From: Sinorhizobium saheli
GTDB lineage: Bacteria; Pseudomonadota; Alphaproteobacteria; Rhizobiales; Rhizobiaceae
Assembly (NCBI RefSeq): GCF_001651875.1
Contig: NZ_LNQB01000062.1
Coordinates: 1-64,000 of the forward strand
DNA length: 64,000 nt
Direction: 5' to 3'
The notes beneath the pieces were generated by a model. It had not been told where the DNA came from, did not search any database, and saw only the letters and a program-made list of their open reading frames with translations. The first letter of the stretch is position 1, and every line of letters begins with the position of its first letter. This document shows positions 1 through 6,552 of the stretch, one piece after another. The translations under genes and the position numbers were made by a program.

Positions 1-50
1 ACCCATGACTGCCTCCAAAAGACAGTCTTGAATCTGATTTGCTCAGCCTT

Positions 51-66
51 GGGAATCCCCAAGAGT
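51..66. other. Short inverted repeat
   Basis: CTTGGG and CCCAAG arms around a four-base loop form a small stem at the left edge of the window. No gene is visible in bases 1-120, so its role (terminator of a gene outside the window, or chance) cannot be decided. Confidence 0.2.
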
Positions 67-72
67 CCACAC

Positions 73-101
73 GACCTAGGGGTTACAATCGTGGTAAGGT
101 C
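73..101. promoter_or_regulatory. Imperfect GACCT...AGGTC dyad, MerR-type-like
   Basis: A 29-base imperfect dyad begins GACCTAGGGG and ends TGGTAAGGTC. On the minus strand it is preceded by TTG, so it reads TTGACCTTACC, reminiscent of the -35/operator overlap of metal-responsive MerR-family promoters (CueR/HmrR type). The spacing is longer than in the classical copper operators. It sits just upstream of a metal-related gene group and may serve a gene left of the window. This is inference from shape only. Confidence 0.25.
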
Positions 102-121
102 AATCGAAGAAATGGACAAGA

Positions 122-490
122 TTAACCTTGCTGCCGTTTCAGTCGGAACCGGTGCTCGTGGGTCTTCTTCTGTCCGGAGAGTTCTCCACCGCTGAACTTG
201 TCGCTGTCGCGAGCGTCGGAATTATTCTCGGCGCTGTTTGCAATTGGGTTCTCGGACTTTTCATCGACCGCTTCCACGACCGGGCTTGGTTCCCGGTCAA
301 AGCTTCCTCCCTTGAAAGGGCCAGCGTATGGTATCGACGCTATGGCCGCTGGTCGCTGCTTCTTTCCTGGATGCCGCTGTTCGGCGACGCCATGACCGTG
401 CTTGCCGGTGTGCTGCGGGAACCGCTGTGGTCCTTTCTCATTCTGGTGACGGTCGCAAAGACGGGACGCTATCTTGTGCTGGCGGCCGCA
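122..490 (+). pseudogene. Truncated YqaA/DedA-like membrane protein
   Basis: The frame beginning LTLLPFQSEPVLVG matches the core of YqaA-family (SNARE-associated/DedA-like) inner-membrane proteins, including the conserved WFPVK, YGRWSLLLSW and KTGRYLVLAA stretches. Family members normally have about 20 further N-terminal residues including a start methionine. Here the frame opens with unrelated codons and the only possible start is TTG at 128. After YLVLAA the sequence also departs from the family, and the frame merely stays open to 949 through the next gene. I therefore read it as a gene that has lost both ends. Function in the family is poorly defined (membrane homeostasis). Confidence 0.55.
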
Positions 491-596
491 AACTCGGAAC
501 GAAAGCGGCGATTGGATTCTGATCCTGTTTTCGCACAGCCTCTACGGGAACTTTCGTCGACAAGGCGGGTTTGGCCGGTAAAGGGAATCCGGTCCG

Positions 597-923
597 ATGC
601 CCCTCCTGACAACAATAATCCGCTTCATCCGGATCGTCGTCCTATGCTTCGCCATCGTGAACCTCCATGGTTTTGCGGCGGCGGCCAATTTCCAGGCCGA
701 CCACCAGTGCCCATCAGTAGCCGCGTCGGATCACGAAGGCTCCCAGAAGGCGGTCCACCCAGGATCCCGTTGTCCAAAGCTTCACTGCTGCCCGATCCTG
801 CAGGTGCCGCCATCGGAAACCATGCACGAAGTTTCGCGGACCTCGCCGCCGTTTCTTGCCATAGAGCAGCCGTTCCTGCTGGTGCGGGCGCTTTATCCTC
901 CGCCCAAACCCCAGTTCTCCTGA
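597..923 (+). CDS. Small secreted hypothetical protein
   Basis: This 108-residue protein has a hydrophobic N-terminal segment (about residues 7-28, ending AAA) that looks like a signal peptide, followed by a His/Cys-containing region (CPKLHCCP) and a Pro-rich tail. It lies 43 bp upstream of the DUF305 gene on the same strand, suggesting a shared transcript in a metal-handling group. The Cys/His content would suit metal binding, but I recognise no family. It overlaps the open tail of the truncated YqaA frame, which supports that frame being the spurious one. Confidence 0.5.
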   Translation: MPLLTTIIRFIRIVVLCFAIVNLHGFAAAANFQADHQCPSVAASDHEGSQKAVHPGSRCPKLHCCPILQVPPSETMHEVSRTSPPFLAIEQPFLLVRALYPPPKPQFS

Positions 924-966
924 GCAGGCACAATAAAATTCAATCGTGACATGACAGGAGAATGAA

Positions 967-1389
967 ATGTACAGGATTCTCAGGACCGCGGCTGCGGCTG
1001 CGGGCGTAGCGACCGTCAGTCTTACTGCTGCGACGGCGGCTTTCGCCCAGATGACGATGCCGGAGGCGTGCAAATCCGATTCTTCTGCCAGCGGCATGAT
1101 GCAGATGCCGGGTGGCGGCATGGGCCAAATGGCCGAACACCAGAAAGCAATGATGGAAGGAATGCGGGAGACGGAACCCGCCATGATGCAGGGCATGATG
1201 GCGAAGGATCCGGACGTAGCCTTCGTCTGCGGCATGATCGCCCACCACACTGCCGCGATCAACATGTCCGAGGTCGAGTTGACGTATGGCGACGACCAGG
1301 AGGCGAAGTTGATGGCCGAGAAGATTATCGCAGCCCAGAAGAAGGAAATCGAAGAGATGACCGACTGGGTCAAGGAACACGCCAAGTGA
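967..1389 (+). CDS. DUF305 family periplasmic protein
   Basis: A 140-residue protein with a signal peptide (residues 1-27, cleavage near AFAQ), a Met-rich segment (MMQMPGGGMGQM) and a DUF305 core with the typical GMIAHHTAAINMSE motif and a helical end. DUF305 proteins are ferritin-like helical bundles often found beside copper and silver resistance genes. The Met clusters and His pair would suit soft-metal binding. The ribosome binding site AGGAG lies just before the ATG. It is followed 30 bp later by a copper-storage-like protein, so the two probably act together in periplasmic and cytosolic copper buffering. The function is inferred from context. Confidence 0.85.
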   Translation: MYRILRTAAAAAGVATVSLTAATAAFAQMTMPEACKSDSSASGMMQMPGGGMGQMAEHQKAMMEGMRETEPAMMQGMMAKDPDVAFVCGMIAHHTAAINMSEVELTYGDDQEAKLMAEKIIAAQKKEIEEMTDWVKEHAK

Positions 1390-1419
1390 GCCTTCTGGTT
1401 CCTCGAAAGGAGGTTTGCC

Positions 1420-1755
1420 ATGCATCATCATCAATCGCCGGAAATGAAAGCCTGCATTGCCGAGTGCCTGGCCTGCTTTCAGGAATGTCTCTCTACGGCG
1501 ATGCAGCACTGCCTGGAGACCGGTGGCGAACATACCGATCCCAAGCACTTCAGGTTGATTTCGGCTTGCGCGGAGATCTGCCGGACGGCGGCCCATTTCA
1601 TGTTGATCGGCTCGGAACATCACAAGCATGTCTGCCGTGAATGTGCCGAAATCTGCACCGAGTGCGCGGCGGACTGCGAGCGGATCGGCGATATGCAGAG
1701 CTGCGTCGATACCTGCCGCCGTTGCGCCGAGAGCTGCCGCAAGATGGCGGCCTAG
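1420..1755 (+). CDS. Four-helix bundle copper-binding protein (Csp/DUF326-like)
   Basis: A 111-residue protein with an N-terminal His cluster (MHHHQ) and about a dozen Cys residues placed at helical spacing (CIAECLACFQEC, CRECAEICTECAADC, CVDTCRRCAESC). This is the signature of cysteine-lined four-helix bundles such as cytosolic copper storage proteins (Csp3) and the ferredoxin-like DUF326 family. It has no signal peptide, so it should be cytosolic. A very strong AGGAGG precedes the start. With the DUF305 gene upstream it likely forms a copper-buffering pair. Length and Cys pattern are normal for the family. Confidence 0.88.
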   Translation: MHHHQSPEMKACIAECLACFQECLSTAMQHCLETGGEHTDPKHFRLISACAEICRTAAHFMLIGSEHHKHVCRECAEICTECAADCERIGDMQSCVDTCRRCAESCRKMAA

Positions 1756-2225
1756 TTCGGATCGACAGCCGAACCGTACCCCGCGTTGCGCCCCGAGCTG
1801 AGCTGCACCTCAGACCGGGGGGCGCACCGCCAGGAACATCCGGCAGTGCGCTGCCGGATGCCTTTCGCGGCCGCCCCCGCGACGTAGCATATCAAATCCA
1901 TCTGTAGCAGCAGCACGACCGCGGTCAGCAGGGTCAGCAGCAATTTCGCGAGCACCCAGTAGTGTCGGAACAGATCCCAAGTGGTGCCGAGCGCCTGCAC
2001 GAGGCCCGTAAGGAGCGACGCGAAAACCAACGGGACTATGACGAGCCGTGCGAAGGCGTCCATCGCGACATACGGGCTTTGCGCCGTCTCAGCTCCCGTG
2101 CTGACCAGCCCGAATAGGCCGAGTGCCAGGAAGCACGCAACCGCACCAAGTGAACTCACCGATGAGATGACATGAAGAACGAGGGTGAATTTGCGAGGGC
2201 AACAGGTATTGTCATGGGCGGTCAT
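1752..2225 (-). CDS. Small integral membrane protein, altered C-terminus
   Basis: From the ATG at 2225 the protein starts MTAHDNTCCPRKF and has four hydrophobic segments (around residues 10-33, 52-72, 83-103 and a last Leu-rich stretch). It resembles the DUF2269-like membrane proteins common in rhizobia. The final 35 residues are Arg/Cys-rich and do not look like a membrane protein tail, which suggests a frameshift or truncation near 1850. The open frame extends upstream to 2333, but the chosen start overlaps the stop of the upstream gene by 14 bp, as expected for a two-gene operon. Function unknown. Confidence 0.55.
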   Translation of the reverse strand: MTAHDNTCCPRKFTLVLHVISSVSSLGAVACFLALGLFGLVSTGAETAQSPYVAMDAFARLVIVPLVFASLLTGLVQALGTTWDLFRHYWVLAKLLLTLLTAVVLLLQMDLICYVAGAAAKGIRQRTAGCSWRCAPRSEVQLSSGRNAGYGSAVDPN

Positions 2226-2391
2226 TCGCGGGCGGCGTTTCGCTTGCGGGAGACATGTGGCGGCCCGGCCCGTGGGGACCGCCGATGTCAAACGCGATGA
2301 CAATCGCCGCCAGCAATACGAACACAGCGGCAACGACCCCCGAGACTTTCACCCAGCGCGGCATGCCAGGATAGTCGTTTTCGTCGGCCAT
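2212..2391 (-). CDS. Small single-span membrane protein
   Basis: Starting at MADENDYPGMPRWVK, this protein of about 59 residues has one transmembrane helix (VSGVVAAVFVLLAAIVIAF) followed by a Gly/Pro/His-rich tail. Similar short proteins are found in rhizobial copper or heavy-metal operons. Its 3' end overlaps the start of the following membrane gene, indicating translational coupling. No catalytic motif is visible and no function can be assigned. Confidence 0.55.
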   Translation of the reverse strand: MADENDYPGMPRWVKVSGVVAAVFVLLAAIVIAFDIGGPHGPGRHMSPASETPPANDRP

Positions 2392-2634
2392 CTCGCTTTC
2401 TCCGTTATTTAAGCTGCCGTCCCGTCTAACACCCGAAATGGACATCGTGTCTGATAACGGTCAGAGTGCATGGTTCGGGAACGGCAGCAACCCAAATGAG
2501 CCGATCCTGACAGTCAGCCGCATTTGGCCAGAAAAATGGATCGAGAGAGAATCGATAGCCGTGTTGTCAGAACCAGAAGGTCGCTGCACCGCGCCCGATT
2601 TCGCTCATCCTTGAGAAGGGCTATGACGCGGTCA

Positions 2635-2953
2635 GATCCGCCCGAATCCTGGTCCCGACTGGGTCACGACTTCAGGGTCATCGTTCATGTGGCCATCTGG
2701 GAAACGCACGACGCCATGACCATACCCGTGAGCGCGCTGTTCCGACGGGGAGACGACGGGGCCGTTTTCGCGGTGAAGGACGGTCGTGCCCGGACCGCGG
2801 TCGTGCGCACCGGGCAGCGGAACAGCAAGCTGGTGGAGGTCTTATCCGGGCTTTCGCCCGGGGGACCGGGTCGTGCTGCATCCGAGCGACCGTGTGGCCG
2901 AAGGCACGACAGTGGCAGAGCGGCAAACGCGCTTGACGCCGCAGTACCCTTGA
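2635..2953 (+). pseudogene. C-terminal fragment of an efflux periplasmic adaptor (HlyD family), frameshifted
   Basis: The frame reads DPPESWSRLGHDFRV, then ALFRRGDDGAVFAV and VRTGQRNSK, matching the C-terminal membrane-proximal part of the intact adaptor encoded at 31184-32383 in this window (DPPERWRSLGHGYRV, ALFRQREDWAVFVA, VGQRNSL). At the run of five G at 2860-2864 the frame breaks. Dropping one G restores PGDRVVLHPSDRVAEG, which matches PGDRVILYPSDRIKDG of the paralogue, and leads to a stop at 2951-2953. Everything 5' of about 2635 is missing. It is a dead remnant of a second adaptor gene. Confidence 0.8.
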
Positions 2954-3042
2954 CCAGACCACCGCGCCATGGGGACCGTCGGGCGGTCCGCGGCTAAGTC
3001 CTTGTCTCGAGATCGCTCGGTCCAGGCGTGAGGAGGTACAGT

Positions 3043-3483
3043 TCAATTTGCCGAGTAGCCCGGAAGGCGCTGGCGGCGAGACAAGCGGAATAGCGACATG
3101 CCGACCAGCATGGCCGCAACGAACAGAACGGCCTCCCACCGCCCCGTCGACAATGCACCAATGGCGGGGCCGGGACAGAACCCCACCAGCCCCCAGCCGA
3201 GTCCGAACAAGCCCGAGCCAGTCACCAGTTTCCAATCGATCGATCTGTTCGCCGGCACATAGAAGCGGCTGTCGAGCAAAGGCGCCGAGCGGCGATCGCG
3301 GATGATGTAAGCCACGGCAGAAGGGATCAGCGCACCACCCATAACAAAGGCCAGCGACGGGTCCCAGCTACCCGCGACATCGAGGAAGGCCAGCACACGC
3401 CCGGGATTGATCATGTCGGAGATTAGCAGACCCGCCCCGAAGATGAGCCCGCAAACGATCGATGCTAATAGCCGGGCCGTCAT
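3043..3483 (-). CDS. YeeE/YedE-type transporter subunit (DUF6691-like)
   Basis: A 146-residue membrane protein starting MTARLLASIVCG, with four to five hydrophobic helices and the family motif GLGWGLVGFCPGPA near residue 100. The Cys in GFCPGP and glycine-rich turns are typical of the YeeE/YedE sulfur-transport fold, here as the second half of a split transporter. Its ATG overlaps the stop of the upstream half by four bases (ATGA at 3480-3483), so the two are translationally coupled. The likely role is import of thiosulfate or another sulfur species across the inner membrane. The open frame runs further upstream but that part is antisense-like and lacks family similarity. Confidence 0.85.
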   Translation of the reverse strand: MTARLLASIVCGLIFGAGLLISDMINPGRVLAFLDVAGSWDPSLAFVMGGALIPSAVAYIIRDRRSAPLLDSRFYVPANRSIDWKLVTGSGLFGLGWGLVGFCPGPAIGALSTGRWEAVLFVAAMLVGMSLFRLSRRQRLPGYSAN

Positions 3484-3911
3484 GGCTGGACTCCAAGGAG
3501 ATGGCGCGTGACGAAGACCGTCGCGGCCGCAACCGTCATGAAGATTGCTGTGGCGGCCAGCGAACGCGACGAAAGCCGTGCAAGGCCGCAAATGCCGTGG
3601 CCACTCGTGCAGCCCGATCCGAGTCGGGTGCCATAGCCGACGATGAGTCCGGCAGCAATCAGAAGTGCTGGCGAAGACGTGATAACGATCTCGGATTGTC
3701 GGATGAGGGCCGCCGCCAGCCAAGCGCCTGCGATGATGCCGGCGAGGAAACCCAGTCCCAACTTGCTGTCGCCGTCATCAGCCAAGCCTGCTGCTGCGGC
3801 CGCGAGACCGGAAATCCCGGCTATCCTTCCGTTCAGTAGAAGGTAGAGGCCTGCCGACAGGCCGATCAGAAGACCGCCGGTCAGCGGCCAGAGATAACCT
3901 AGTTCAGTCAT
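3480..3911 (-). CDS. YeeE/YedE family transporter subunit
   Basis: This protein of about 143 residues starts MTELGYLWPLTGGLLIG and carries the family motif GYGTRLGSGCTSGHGICGLAR in its middle, the Cys-containing sulfur-path motif of YeeE/YedE proteins. Multiple Gly/Ala-rich helices flank it. With the downstream gene it forms the usual two-piece transporter found in rhizobia near sulfide- or persulfide-responsive genes. The upstream neighbour is a monoheme cytochrome c, which suggests oxidation of the imported sulfur species in the periplasm. The substrate is inferred from the family. Confidence 0.87.
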   Translation of the reverse strand: MTELGYLWPLTGGLLIGLSAGLYLLLNGRIAGISGLAAAAAGLADDGDSKLGLGFLAGIIAGAWLAAALIRQSEIVITSSPALLIAAGLIVGYGTRLGSGCTSGHGICGLARLSSRSLAATAIFMTVAAATVFVTRHLLGVQP

Positions 3912-3963
3912 TGCGTTCACACTGCGTTCTCGGTTCGGGCGTCGGTCTCCGCGCACGGATCGT

Positions 3964-4287
3964 CTAAGGTTGTTTCGACTTTATGTACGCGACGAGATCA
4001 GCGATCTCGGTACGTGTGAGGGACAGATTGGGCATCCGGGAGTGGTGAGGTGCAGCCAGGAAGGCCGAAAGGCTCGCCTCGTCAAATCGCTCCGATTCAG
4101 CAATCTGAGCGAACGTCGGGACAGTATCAGAGCCGTGCAGTTGTCCAGGTGCAACGACGTGACACTCGCTGCACCAGCGCTGGGCGATGCCGCGGCCGCG
4201 GAGTCGATCGGCCGCGGCGCTCTCGCCGATGACCATCAAAGCGAGAGCAATGGTGACAGCGCATTGGAGACCGCATGTTCGCTTCAT
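3964..4287 (-). CDS. Monoheme c-type cytochrome
   Basis: A 107-residue protein with a signal peptide (about residues 1-26, ending SAAA), one heme attachment motif CSECH near residue 40 and a distal Met candidate in HHSRMPNLSLTR near residue 85, the usual class I layout. It is exported and should be a periplasmic electron carrier. It lies 52 bp upstream of the YeeE/YedE pair on the same strand and is probably cotranscribed with it, implying a link to sulfur compound oxidation. Length is normal for a small cytochrome c. Confidence 0.88.
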   Translation of the reverse strand: MKRTCGLQCAVTIALALMVIGESAAADRLRGRGIAQRWCSECHVVAPGQLHGSDTVPTFAQIAESERFDEASLSAFLAAPHHSRMPNLSLTRTEIADLVAYIKSKQP

Positions 4288-4359
4288 TGCAGCCGGATCC
4301 TATTGGGTTCACCAGCAACCCGCGCTCGTGTCACCGGCTAGGGTTGCAATCGATACGTC

Positions 4360-4650
4360 TCAAGCCGCGTCGGGGCGATGAGCTTTCCAAGCAGACACAT
4401 CAGTGGAGGTTACTGCCACGCGACCATCGGACGTGAGCTCCTTGCCATCGAATTTGTGGGACGCGATGTCGCTGAAGACTGAGACATATTCCTGCAGGCG
4501 GCACTCGTTGCAAAGCGGCGGATCGGCGATGTCGAGCAGAGCCTCCTTCGTAACGAGAACGATTTCGTCGCCCCCGACGTCTCTTTCCATAATCAGAAGC
4601 GTCTCGTTACCCGATGCCTTCATCATTCCACTGACCAACTTCAAGGGCAT
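4360..4650 (-). CDS. Hypothetical protein behind a FixK box
   Basis: A 96-residue protein starting MPLKLVSGMMKASG. I chose this ATG because GGGAGG lies six bases before it, better than the TTG at 4695. The sequence is soluble, with a beta-rich central part (ETLLIMERD, GDEIVLVTKEAL) somewhat like DUF1488-type proteins, and a CNEC pair around residue 60. I do not recognise a catalytic family. A perfect TTGA-N6-TCAA site lies 75 bp upstream of the start, so low-oxygen control by FixK is likely. Confidence 0.65.
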   Translation of the reverse strand: MPLKLVSGMMKASGNETLLIMERDVGGDEIVLVTKEALLDIADPPLCNECRLQEYVSVFSDIASHKFDGKELTSDGRVAVTSTDVSAWKAHRPDAA

Positions 4651-4724
4651 TTTCATCCTCCCGGCAATTCGAGCCACCAAAGAGTGTTCACTCAAGCATT
4701 ATGCTTCGCGCGCATGGAAACGCC

Positions 4725-4738
4725 TTGATCGAGCTCAA
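4725..4738. promoter_or_regulatory. FixK/FNR box
   Basis: TTGATCGAGCTCAA is a perfect TTGA-N6-TCAA palindrome 75 bp upstream of the start at 4650. It fits activation of the minus-strand hypothetical gene; the plus side has no gene. Confidence 0.65.
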
Positions 4739-4763
4739 AGTCGCAATCCGTTGGAGGTTAAAA

Positions 4764-5345
4764 TCAGCGGGCCCGTCTGCCGTAATCGCGCATCTCATCG
4801 ATCCAGCGACGGCGCTTCTTCTCGTCGGCAAACGAGAGGCCGTAGAAGCTCTCGCGGATAGGCTTGATTCCGGCGAAGCCCAACATGCTGCGCTCGAAGC
4901 TGCGCACGCCGTATGCGCCGAAATACCATCGGTAGAGAAGCACCGGCATTCCCATGGTGACGATTATGCGGGCGGAGCGCCCGGCAAGCAGCCGCTTCGG
5001 AAAGCCGCCCTTCTTGTATTCCATCGCAAAGCCTGGCCTGAAGATGTGCTCGAGAAAGCCCTTGAGCAGGGCCGGCATCGTTCCATGCCAAAGAGGGAAC
5101 AGAAAGACCCAGTGCTCTGCCCAGCGCATGTCCTCCCGCGACTGCTCCAGCCCCGGTGGTAATGCCCCAGTCTCGAAATCCTCCTGGGTTCGCAACAGCG
5201 GGTACTCGAGCTTCGCCACCTCTATGCGGCGCACCTGGTGTCCCGCTGCCGTGGCGGCATCGGCATAAGCGTCGGCCATGGCGTGCAGGAGGTGCTGCCC
5301 GGCTGGGTCCGGATGGCCCTGGACAATTGTGATGCGCCTGGTCAT
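4764..5345 (-). CDS. NAD(P)H-dependent oxidoreductase, flavodoxin fold
   Basis: A protein of about 193 residues starting MTRRITIVQGHPDP, a typical first strand and phosphate loop of the NQO/KefF/MdaB flavodoxin-like family. The FPLWHGTMPALLKGFLEH segment is the conserved FMN-site loop seen in this group. It should reduce quinones or similar electrophiles with NAD(P)H in the cytosol. The start was set at this methionine because the preceding 13 codons are not family-like. It lies 45 bp downstream of an alpha/beta hydrolase that has a FixK box, so the two may be a microoxic operon. Confidence 0.9.
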   Translation of the reverse strand: MTRRITIVQGHPDPAGQHLLHAMADAYADAATAAGHQVRRIEVAKLEYPLLRTQEDFETGALPPGLEQSREDMRWAEHWVFLFPLWHGTMPALLKGFLEHIFRPGFAMEYKKGGFPKRLLAGRSARIIVTMGMPVLLYRWYFGAYGVRSFERSMLGFAGIKPIRESFYGLSFADEKKRRRWIDEMRDYGRRAR

Positions 5346-5390
5346 ATGCTGCGCTCCGTAAAATCTTAAGGCATGCCATTGCATGCCTTG

Positions 5391-6431
5391 TTAGCTGTTT
5401 CCCTCATGACCGCGTCGACGACGGTGCCGGCGAATTTGGCCAAACAACGGCCCGCCACGGGATCCGGAAGGTTGCTTTGTGCCTGTCTGAGCAAGGAAAT
5501 CGCCGACCGCCTTCTTAACGTCCTCCCCATGGCCAACGAGCAGATGCCCGCCGGTGTCGTAGACGACCAACTTCGCGCCCGGAATGCTTTCGGCTGCGAA
5601 CTTGGCTGCGGGGAGCGTGTTGAACAGATCATCCTCGGCCGAGACGACCAGGGTGGGAGCGGCGATCTTCTCGAGCGGCAGCCGGTGGAGATCGGGCGCA
5701 CTGTCGATGTTTATGCCGGGGAAGCGCCGCGAAAGCGGTTCGACGCTGCGGATAATGGCCATCACGTGATTTCGGTCCTTTTCCGGGGCCGCTTCAACAA
5801 CTTCAGGGGGCACCCCGAGGAAGCGGATGAGAATCGACGGAGCAATCTTTTCGGTCGCCCACCAGGCGAAGTCGGCGCCCGTATTGACCAGCCAGAAGAC
5901 GAACGCGCTGCCACGACTCCCCTCAACCATCACAGGGCTCTCGGGTGCGTAGGTTCCAGGAACAATCAGAATGAGCGCAGTGACCTTATCCGGATGGCGA
6001 AGCGCCAGCTCGATTGCCGAGCGCGCGCCAGCCGAGACACCGACGACGACGGCCGCTTCGATCTGAAGCTCGGAGAGCAGCGCCACATGGGCATCGGCCT
6101 GGGCGGCGGGTGACGTATCGGCCGGAATCGGTGTCTCCAGATACCCGAAGCGCGACGGAGCGATGACGCGAAAGCCGTTTCCGACGAGATCGGCAACGTT
6201 GGTCAGACCCTGATCCCATCCGCCACCTGCACCATGGATGGACAGGAGCGGAATGCCGTCGCCTCTCTCGGCATACTCAATGGGACCCGCGGCCGTATTG
6301 GCAATTCGCGCGCCACTGGCGACCGCGGAACGCGCTCGGTCGATGCCATTGCTGTAGGACAGGAAAACCAGCCCGCCTGCGACTACGACAGCGATAGAGA
6401 CCGCTGATAACACCCACCCGATCCGACCCAT
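5391..6431 (-). CDS. Alpha/beta hydrolase, membrane-anchored
   Basis: A 346-residue protein starting MGRIGWVLSAVSIAVVVAG, whose first 25 residues form an N-terminal membrane anchor or uncleaved signal. The hydrolase core shows the oxyanion HGAGGG motif near residue 68, the nucleophile elbow GVSAGA near residue 135, an acidic residue in SAEDDLFN and the catalytic His in GGHLLVGH. Substrate unknown; it may act on small esters. An ATG nine bases upstream is possible, but AAGGA spacing favours 6431. A perfect FixK box is 60 bp upstream. Confidence 0.88.
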   Translation of the reverse strand: MGRIGWVLSAVSIAVVVAGGLVFLSYSNGIDRARSAVASGARIANTAAGPIEYAERGDGIPLLSIHGAGGGWDQGLTNVADLVGNGFRVIAPSRFGYLETPIPADTSPAAQADAHVALLSELQIEAAVVVGVSAGARSAIELALRHPDKVTALILIVPGTYAPESPVMVEGSRGSAFVFWLVNTGADFAWWATEKIAPSILIRFLGVPPEVVEAAPEKDRNHVMAIIRSVEPLSRRFPGINIDSAPDLHRLPLEKIAAPTLVVSAEDDLFNTLPAAKFAAESIPGAKLVVYDTGGHLLVGHGEDVKKAVGDFLAQTGTKQPSGSRGGPLFGQIRRHRRRRGHEGNS

Positions 6432-6490
6432 GGCCGCCATCCTTGGAGTTCAAACCTTGCGGATCCTAGTCGGGATGAGCCCGGAGGACT

Positions 6491-6504
6491 TTGATGTCCC
6501 TCAA
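6491..6504. promoter_or_regulatory. FixK/FNR box
   Basis: TTGATGTCCCTCAA, a perfect TTGA-N6-TCAA site, lies 60 bp upstream of the hydrolase start and downstream of the nia stop, so it serves the hydrolase and quinone-reductase-like pair. Confidence 0.68.
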
Positions 6505-6552
6505 ACGGAGCGATGAGATGCACAGCGATCGGCCGATTTCGATCCGCTCTTT

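Noticed and set aside
2524-2997. Full 157-codon frame as an intact gene
   Set aside because: Its first 35 and last 40 codons are not protein-like; the middle matches the adaptor fragment and a frameshift explains the tail.
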